DNA of 64,000 nucleotides. Source: Diorhabda sublineata (Eukaryota > Arthropoda > Insecta > Coleoptera > Chrysomelidae). Below the pieces are notes generated by a model, which saw nothing but the letters and a program-made list of their open reading frames with translations, did not search any database and was not told the DNA's origin. Each line of letters starts with the position of its first letter. The stretch's first letter is position 1. Below, piece after piece: positions 56,964 to 64,000 of the stretch. A program made the position numbers and the translations under genes. The DNA lies in the NCBI RefSeq assembly GCF_026230105.1, contig NC_079485.1:15322872-15386871 (forward strand), written 5' to 3'.

Positions 56964-57937
56964 TACGAGGGTTGTTTGAAAAGTTTTCGACCTCAACTTG
57001 AAGAGGTTGGAAAATATATTCACTTGTGTTGAGAGATTCTCATCATCATTTCTGTATCACCATCGAGTGAGTCATTGTGAAGATTTTTCTGAAAATGGTA
57101 AAACTTAAGTATCGAATTGTCATCATGAGCGTTCGGGACGGACAAAAACAGCGACAACCAGCGATATAATCAAGAAAGTCTCCAAATGATACTGGATAAT
57201 TATCGGATTGAGGTTAGAGAGTTACAATAGGGTATCGGCATATCAAAAGAATGCATTTTGAAATATATTGACTGAAGAATTATGTATGAGTAAGTGCTAT
57301 CCGGGCGTTGGGTACCACGATGGACCAAAGACACATTGGAATGAACATTTCCGAGAGTTTATTGACACGGTTTAAACAAAATGAGTCGGATTTTTTCGTC
57401 GATTCATAACTGTAGATAAAATCTGGATTCAACACTACACTTCTATAACGAAAAACCATTCAAAATGGTGGATTCTGCTTCGACAAATAGAAGGATGGTT
57501 TCTACTGTTTTTTAGGATGGTCATGGGATTGTGTTCATCAACTATCTTCAAAACAGTAAAACAATAACAAGAGAATATTATACATGGTAGCTTAGAAAGG
57601 TGAGGGAGAAATTGTGAGAAAGCAAATACGTTTTGGAACAAAAAAGTGCTTTTCCTTCAGACTAACGCACCTTCTCACACTTCGGTGATCGCATTCACTA
57701 AAATTCTCGAATTGCACTTCGAATTGGTTTATTACCCACCTACAACTGGCCCCCAGCGGTATTTTCCGGTTGCATAACCTCAAAGTTTCACTTAAAGGAG
57801 AGAGATTTTCATCAGACGAATATTTTATGAAAGAGTTGAAAAGGTTAGAATATCAATGAAGAAAATGTGAGGACTTAGAAGGAAAAAAAAACCTTGTTTC
57901 TTTGTTGGGGTCGAAATCTTTTCAGATAACCCTCGTA
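56964..57937 (+). mobile_element. Complete-ended but decayed mariner
   Basis: Terminal inverted repeats are clear: left TACGAGGGTTGTTTGAAAAG and, on the opposite strand at the right end, TACGAGGGTTATCTGAAAAG. Both are followed by TTTCGACC-type sequence, with TA at the borders as expected of mariner targets. The interior, read in shifting frames, gives LTQGIGISKESILKYI, CYPRWVPRWTKD, FITVDKIWIQHYT, then VLFLQTNAPSHTSVIAF and FSSDEYFMKEL. The first aspartate is present in FITVDK; the second (QDN) has become QTN. It lies between acylphosphatases C and D. Confidence 0.8.
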
Positions 57938-58713
57938 GAAGATACCTAATGTCTTATTCAAGTTGTATCAATTTATAATTAAAAAAATGTCCAATACGGA
58001 TACAGAAGATATATTTGTAATTTTTAAATATATTAGAAAACAAAATACAAAATAAAGTATTTATATATAAAGAAGAAATTGAACTTCGAAGTATAAAAAA
58101 CTGATTTTATACTTAACCCTATTGCCACATTTTAACTTTTTTCATTTGCCGGTGGAAAATGAAATTATGCGATGATTATGGTTACATTCAGGTTAACTGA
58201 AGGAAATAAGAATAATAAATTTGAATGGAATAATAAAGAACTTGAGAAAAGTAATTAAAAACAAACTTAAAAACAAGTAATTTGTATATTGTCTATAAAT
58301 CTTACAACACCGACGGCACTTTTAAAGAGCTGTCAACATTTTTGGAATATACGATTTCCTCTTATACATGAATAATGATTTCACCTATACTTATAGGTAG
58401 CGTGTGTGTGAATAACTGATAACATAAATATCATATTTAAATTGAAAAAAAATTAGTCTTCTGCTTCATATTTGTAGTATATAAACAAAATTACCATAAT
58501 AAATAATTTTTATTGATATATTTCTATGAATAAAATCTAATTTAAAATTATTTTTGTTTATCTCTTTAATTAGAATGCTTTAGAAAGAGACAAAGATATG
58601 TCTATTCAAATACATGTATCCATCATACCTAGCTCTGGAAAAGTTTTGTTAGTTGTCATTTTATTTCATCGCCATATTTTATTCTTATCAAATTATTTAA
58701 AACCCCCATTAAA
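57938..58713. other. Intergenic spacer, nothing recognised
   Basis: AT-rich 5' flank of acylphosphatase D. Confidence 0.3.
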
Positions 58714-59339
58714 ATGGCTTCTGAAAAGTTTATTTCTGTTGATTTTGAGGTGATTGGTGAAGTTAAAGGTAAGAGCTTTCATAAATTAATAAAAATTATT
58801 ATCTAAAAACTAATAAAACTTTTTTTTTCCAGGTGTACTCTTCAAAGAGGTAATATAAATTATATTTTCACTAATTTAACAACCAAATTTACTTTCTTCT
58901 CTTACAGTATACAGCAATAACTGCTTCTAGTACAAACGTGCGTGGCTGGTGTATGAACAGTGACAACAATTCCATTAGTGGAGTGCTAGAGGGATGCGTT
59001 TCCAATGTAGAAGTAATGTAAGTATTACATTCTCTATATTAAATAAAAGGAGTAACATTTATTCAGTAATATATTGCTACTATTTAAAAACCACATTTGT
59101 TACAAATATTTTTTCTGGATTTTAGTTGCCTTTCAATTTGTTTAGGGAATTTAACAATCAGAGATTTTAGTGCGAGGGCTATATTTCTTGAGAACAATTT
59201 ATTATACATACTTTTAATGTTTAGGAAACATTGGTTGAAGAACGTTGGAAGTCCTAAATCAAAAGTCGAGCAGGTCATTTTCACCAATGAGATGGATATA
59301 GAACATCTCACCTATGATTCATTCAATATTTTGGAATAA
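58714..59339 (+). CDS. Acylphosphatase paralogue D (catalytic Arg replaced by Lys)
   Basis: Exons 58714-58768, 58833-58849, 58908-59017 and 59225-59339 give 297 nt, 98 residues. Features are VDFEVIGEVKG, then GVLFKEYT, VRGWCMNSDNNSISGVLEG with the asparagine, VMKHWLKNVGSPKSKVEQ and YDSFNILE. Lysine replaces the catalytic arginine, and VQG is VKG. Copy D is closer to A in this loop than to B. All splice sites are canonical. AATAAA lies at 59427. A ~525 bp tandem array begins about 200 bases downstream. Confidence 0.88.
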
Positions 59340-59426
59340 ATTATCTATTAAAAATTTCCAGTTATTTCTATATTACTAAAATTTGTTCAAATTACCTGTA
59401 TAATATGTACTGATCTCATATGAATC

Positions 59427-59432
59427 AATAAA
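59427..59432 (+). promoter_or_regulatory. Polyadenylation signal of acylphosphatase D
   Basis: AATAAA about 90 bases after the stop codon. Confidence 0.6.
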
Positions 59433-59535
59433 TTTGATTTTGTTGTGAACAGTTTTATTATTTATTTACAATTTGTGTTCTTAAATTGATAATTGAATGA
59501 AATTTTTGAAAAATACTATGTTGGGTCTTACATAC

Positions 59536-61670
59536 AAAGTATGTTGTTTATTTAGGGGGACAGAGGCAGAAAGTGGGTATATTTATGAATTTAGATGGGG
59601 ACATAGTGGTATGAACATTATTATGAAAGGAATATCAAAAAGGAGCCAAGTTACAACTTTATCCCTTTCTGAAACATATAAATGCTGATTAAAAACATAA
59701 AAAGGGCACAAGTGGGCTCACAACTTCTTTTTGCTATCAATATATCTAATAAAAAATAACAAAAAGGGGACAAGTAGTTTGATGACTTCTTTTTTCTCAT
59801 TACATACAAAAATTGTAGTATGGCACCCAAGTTATTTTCTTAAATATTCAGTTTGCAGTTGTGCCCTTTTTACAGGTTGTAGGACTTTTATTCAACCAAA
59901 TTTTTCGTACTTACCCTCGTTTAGACAAAATTGTTAATTGGCACATTTTTGCAATTCAACGAAGATGGTGTTTTTGTTTTCAAGAACACACAAAATCGGT
60001 TATGGTTTTTAATAGCAAAATGGGGAAAGAAAATGAAAAAGTTGAAATAGTTGACTTAGGTACAACAGGATTATCAGAGAACCAAAGAAGTGAAATTGAT
60101 TAACAAAACTTGATGGGTGCAAAATTAAATCATAATGAAGAATATTTAGATGTAGAATTTGAAACAGAGATACTTTGGACATGGATGAAGAACATACAAG
60201 GGATATTCTAAAAGATAAAACACTGCCAGTAGCATCTGCAAAACATAAAATCAAACAATCAGCATGGTAGTCAAACAAGATTATTGCTATGAACTGAAAA
60301 AACAAAAAACAAATATTTGCGAATATTTTCGTTAAATAAAGAAAAGAATTATTGAAAAACAAACCAAGTATACAGAAGATATATTTTGCTCAAAACAAAT
60401 ACAGATGAAAATAGAAAAAACCACTGGAAAGTATTTTGTCTATTTAGGGTAAGCAGGAGCAGGAAGTGGAATATATGTTCTCTTTTTGTTTTCTAGGATA
60501 CAGAAAGAAAAATCAATTGGGTTCATGTTTTCAATAGCAAAATTAAGAAATTAATTGAAAAATGAATTAAAAATCCAATAGTGGAAATAGTTGACATAGC
60601 TTACTACATAATTATAAGAAAACCTAAGAAGTTAAATTGATAAACAAAACTTGTTGGGGGCAAAATTGAATAATGATAAAGAATATTTGGATGTAGAATT
60701 TGAAACAAGAAAACTACGGACATGGATGTAAAACATACAAGGGGTATTCTAAAAGATATAATACTGCCAGCAGCATCTGCAAAACATAACAATAAAAGAG
60801 AACAATCAGCATGGTAGTCAAACAAGATTATTGCTATGAACTGCAAAAACAGAAAATTTCCATTAAATTAAGAGGACAAGCATTAAGAAGAAAACAAAGT
60901 ATCCTGGGGATGTATTTTTCTTGAAACAAATACAGATGAAAATAGAAAAAACCACTAGAAAGTATGGTGTATATTAAGAGTAATCAGGAGCAGGAAGTGG
61001 GATATATGTTGTCTTTTTGTTTTCTAGGATACAGAAAGAAAAATCAATTGGGTTCGTGTTTGAATAGCAAAATAAAAAAATAAATTGAAAAATGAATTAA
61101 AAATCCAACAATGGAAATAGTTTATGTAGAGTACAGCAGAATTATAAGAAAACCGAGGAAGTAAAATTGATAAATAAAACTTGATGAGTGGAACATTGAA
61201 ATGTAATAAAGAATATTTGGATATAGAATTTGAAACAAGGATACTATGGACATGGATGTAAAACATACAAGGGGTATTCTAAAAAATATAATATTGCCAG
61301 CAGCATCTGTAACAATAAAAGAAAACAATCAGCATGGTAGTCAAACAAGATTATTGCTATGAACTGCAAAAACAGAAAATTTTCATTAAATAAAGAGGAC
61401 AAGCACTACAAAGAAAACAAAGTATCATGGAGATATATTTTTTTTTTGAAACAAATACAGATGAAAATAGATAAAACTATTGGAAAGTATGTTGTCTATT
61501 TAGGGTAAGCAGGAGCAGGAAGTGGGATATATGATGTCTTTTTGTTTTCAAGAATACAGAAGGAAAAATCAATTAGGTTCATGTTTTTAATAGCAAAATT
61601 GAAAAATGAATTAAAAATCCAACAATGGAAATAGTTTATGTAGAGTACAACAGAATTGTAAGGAAAGAAA
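59536..61670 (+). repeat. Tandem array of ~515-540 bp units
   Basis: The anchor GGAAATAGTT (GAAATAGTTGAC in the first unit) occurs at about 60042, 60580, 61111 and 61625, and AATAGCAAAAT at about 60012, 60533, 61063 and 61591. Units share AGGAGCAGGAAGTGG, ATGTAGAATTTGAAACA, GGACATGGATG and CAGCATCTGCAAAACATAA. The last unit is truncated. The array starts with a divergent TTTAGGGGGACAGAGGCAGA at 59545, where an extra ~370 bases separate it from the rest. The first unit stays partly open (KVEIVDLGTTGLSENQRSEI), so a coding exon could be the source, but I do not recognise it. Confidence 0.85.
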
Positions 61671-61702
61671 TATGAGGGAACCAAGTAGTAGAAATTGAGC
61701 TT

Positions 61703-62043
61703 GGCCCCCACAAGGGTGGGGCTGGCGCAACTTTGGTCACAGGGCCCGGGCCTAGCCCTTTTTTAATTTAATTTTTAAATTTATTGTAGAATATTTTACC
61801 TAGATCTAAGATTAAAATTCAAGTATATAATTATGACAATGTTAAAGTTTCGTAAATTCTAGGTTCTAGGTTAGTTACTATTTAATTAGGTGCGCTCGTG
61901 CTAGTTACTGTTCACACTCCCTCTACCTTCCCCTTCTACCATTCAATTTTTGAAATATACCATACCATTAGCACGAGAAAATAAAGGGAGGGGGGGTTTG
62001 AGCCTGATCCTTGTTACAGGACCCGCAATCAAATGTGGGGGCC
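61703..62043. mobile_element. GC-rich 341 bp element with perfect 10 bp inverted ends
   Basis: Ends are GGCCCCCACA and TGTGGGGGCC. Sub-terminal parts CACAGGGCCCGGGCC and GATCCTTGTTACAGGACCCG are partly complementary. The termini are far more GC-rich than the surrounding DNA. It interrupts the end of the tandem array, and the interior is non-coding. The family is unknown. Confidence 0.65.
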
Positions 62044-62472
62044 ATAAAATTGACAAAAGTGAAAACAAGTGTAATTATAGGAATTGAAAGTACAATAAAT
62101 AAAGAAAAAATATGTAATAAGTAGAAAGAACATTTTTATTCTCTACTGTTAAGGAATAGATGCACAATTAGTAGTGGAGAAGGATTAGAGAAATATATGA
62201 GTATACAGGAGGTATATTTTCTGAAAACAAATACTGGAGAAAATACAAAAGACCATACATATTAGTGATTTTTCAAATTTCACTATAAACTTAGTCGTTT
62301 CTTTTAAGCTTACGCAGGATGGTTTTGAACTTAAACAACCTAGCTGGTTAGCTTGGGGACATTCTGAAGATTACTATAACTATTTCTGTCTCATGAAATT
62401 TTATAGTTTTATTTTTCCAAAATTCACTTAATATAAATATAAAACAATTTGTTGGTGATATATTTATTTGGA
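62044..62472. other. Spacer before the terminal gene, nothing recognised
   Basis: AT-rich. It includes TTTATT at 62463, a possible polyadenylation signal for the minus-strand gene that ends at 62473. Confidence 0.3.
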
Positions 62473-63941
62473 TTATTGATTTTCAACATATTCCTTTTTT
62501 AATTTCTCTACCACGGCAGCTAACTGAGGAGCGGCTACTGAATCCCAATGCATCTAAAAAAAAATCACAAAAATTAATTTTTTATTCCAAGTACCTATAC
62601 TCTTCAATAAAATTATATAAATTTTTTAATAGAATATAGCTGTAGAGCTTGAAATGCTTTAATTACATCCCAAATAATGAAATATAGATATTTACTACAA
62701 AATAATGAACCAATTCATTTAACAGTGGCAAAATCAAAGTAACTATATTAATACACATTGAAACAAAGGGTGGAAACGACACCTAAAATAAGTCAGAGGA
62801 AAATAAGGGAAAAACGGGAAATGAATAGGACACAGACTTATAGCTCTTCCCATCTCCTATTACGAGTTTATCCTATTTATTCACTTAAAAACAATCTCAA
62901 TTGTAGGTATTCAACTGGAGATTCTACTAAACTTTATGTAGATAAAAATATTGTAATATCTGATTGGAAGGATTAAACAGAGTATTTGGGAGCAGTAGCA
63001 GTGAATAGCGTGTGGAAATCCCTAACAGTTTCATTGATTCTAATTTCATGTGTTATTTGAAAATCTCGTGCCATGATAAACTCTGAAATTACTGAAAACA
63101 TTTTGGTCCAGCTAGTCCATTCAGATATAGTAATTTTTTTTGGAAATTGGATAAGATTAACTATATGGTATCAGTTGTAGTAATTAATTGATTTAATTTT
63201 TGACCAATTTTGTGAGTTCTTAATGAACCAAATACTTTTTTGGGTGAAAATAATATTATAATGTACTTAATGAATGTAAGTAAAAGAGGAGGTAGTTTAT
63301 GGAAGTTTTTTTATTCAAATAGTGTGAAAGAAGCAGTAAATGAAGTCAAATATTTCTTTGAAGATCTTATTTTACTGAATAATGGCAATAGTAGAAGAAA
63401 TACACAGGTCCAGCAAACAAAAAAACATCCAAGATAGTTTTCTTCCATTTAATTTAAAGTTAGTATTTATATCAATTCCTTCTTTTGGAGCAGTTTTTTT
63501 AAGTCTGAAAACAGCTAGTGGTCACTGGTGACCAGATATGGTGTTTATGGGACTAATTCACTGATTTGACAATAAATTTTATCAAAAAAAAACATTTCCT
63601 GCTTGTGGGGTACATATAGTAATTGGGGGCTTGTACCATTAGACCAGAAACTTGATCGAGGGTATCAAGCAACCACAACAAATAAAACCGAATAATAAAA
63701 GTATATTACAAGAAATATTTCTTCGGCGTCCTCTTCATGCAATTTACTTTTAGATTCTATCAGAACTGTTGTGAAAGTGTAATCGTCAGCAGTGAGGACT
63801 CTAAGCAGTCCTACAATTAATTGGCATATCCAAAATATAGCAGCTGCCAAGAAAGATTTTTTACAAGCTAGTATATGGAAATAAAGATGTCTATATCCTC
63901 TCCTCTGTTCTTTTGTGAAGTAATCCATGTAGGGAGAACAT
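62473..63941 (-). CDS. Unrecognised gene, two C-terminal exons
   Basis: Minus exons are 63941-63710 and 62553-62473, with canonical acceptor and donor sites. The reading frame is phase 0 at their junction, and the first listed exon begins with the third base of a codon. Together they encode about 103 residues. The first has KEQRRGYRHLYFHILACKKS, then a hydrophobic stretch FLAAAIFWICQLIVGLLRVL, then TADDYTFTTVLIESKSKLHE. The last exon reads MHWDSVAAPQLAAVVEKLKK and ends EYVENQ. The hydrophobic stretch could be a membrane segment or a buried helix. I do not recognise the family, and upstream exons lie beyond the window. The intron (62554-63709) holds two chance-like open frames. Confidence 0.5.
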
Positions 63942-64000
63942 CTAAAAACAATCGAGAAAAAAGTTATTGAATAAAATAATTTTGGTCGTAGTACAAATAG

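Noticed and set aside
60009..61328. Minus frames (60362-60009, 60846-60604, 61266-61024, 61328-61122) resembling a repeated membrane protein
   Set aside because: They are reverse-strand shadows of the ~525 bp tandem unit, and their similarity to each other only reflects the repeat.

Overview
This window is AT-rich nuclear DNA from an insect; a beetle is possible, but the sequence alone does not settle the order. The grounds are spliced genes with GT-AG introns, AATAAA polyadenylation signals, and a dense load of decayed mariner, Tc1, piggyBac-like, Crypton, pogo-like and non-LTR elements. There is no bacterial-style operon, CRISPR array, rRNA or tRNA that I could recognise.

Genes. (1) The last four exons of a COG1-like gene (conserved oligomeric Golgi complex subunit 1) lie on + at 1794-7077. 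(2) Convergent to it is a complete seven-exon gene for a membrane-anchored RING-finger protein, CGRRF1-like, on - at 43430-14210. I reconstruct 368 residues with all splice phases consistent. Its second intron is about 24.2 kb and works as a transposon graveyard (17895-42109). (3) Four acylphosphatase paralogues: one on - (46441-45531) and three on + (51848, 55762 and 58714). They share the same exon sizes (17, 110 and 115 nt for exons 2-4). Only the 51848 copy keeps the arginine expected at the catalytic position. (4) An intronless enkurin-domain gene (ENKD1-like, - strand, 50518-49724) lies between the first and second acylphosphatases. (5) Two phase-compatible terminal exons of an unrecognised gene sit at the right edge (- strand, 63941-62473).

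Repeats. COG1 introns carry a pogo-like fragment, a jockey-like RT fragment and a deleted mariner. The COG1-CGRRF1 intergenic space holds a mariner tail, two non-LTR pieces and several foldback/MITE elements. The large CGRRF1 intron contains a broken THAP-domain gene, an RT fragment, a TTAA-flanked foldback next to a piggyBac C-terminal remnant, a broken transposase abutting three ~143 bp tandem units, a reversed Tc1 remnant, two related mariners (one an internal-deletion copy), an R2-like restriction-like-endonuclease retrotransposon, a 688 bp element with long inverted repeats, an irritans-type mariner and a Crypton tyrosine-recombinase remnant. Right of the acylphosphatases are a mariner with visible inverted repeats (56964-57937), a ~525 bp tandem array (59536-61670) and a GC-rich 341 bp element with perfect 10 bp termini (61703-62043).

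The host genes do not form one pathway: COG1 serves Golgi vesicle tethering, CGRRF1 is a predicted ubiquitin ligase at a membrane, ENKD1-like proteins are microtubule/cilium associated, and acylphosphatases hydrolyse acyl phosphates. The main local story is expansion and divergence of the acylphosphatase family and heavy transposon accumulation in introns. All family names come from reading translations by eye; no database search was run.
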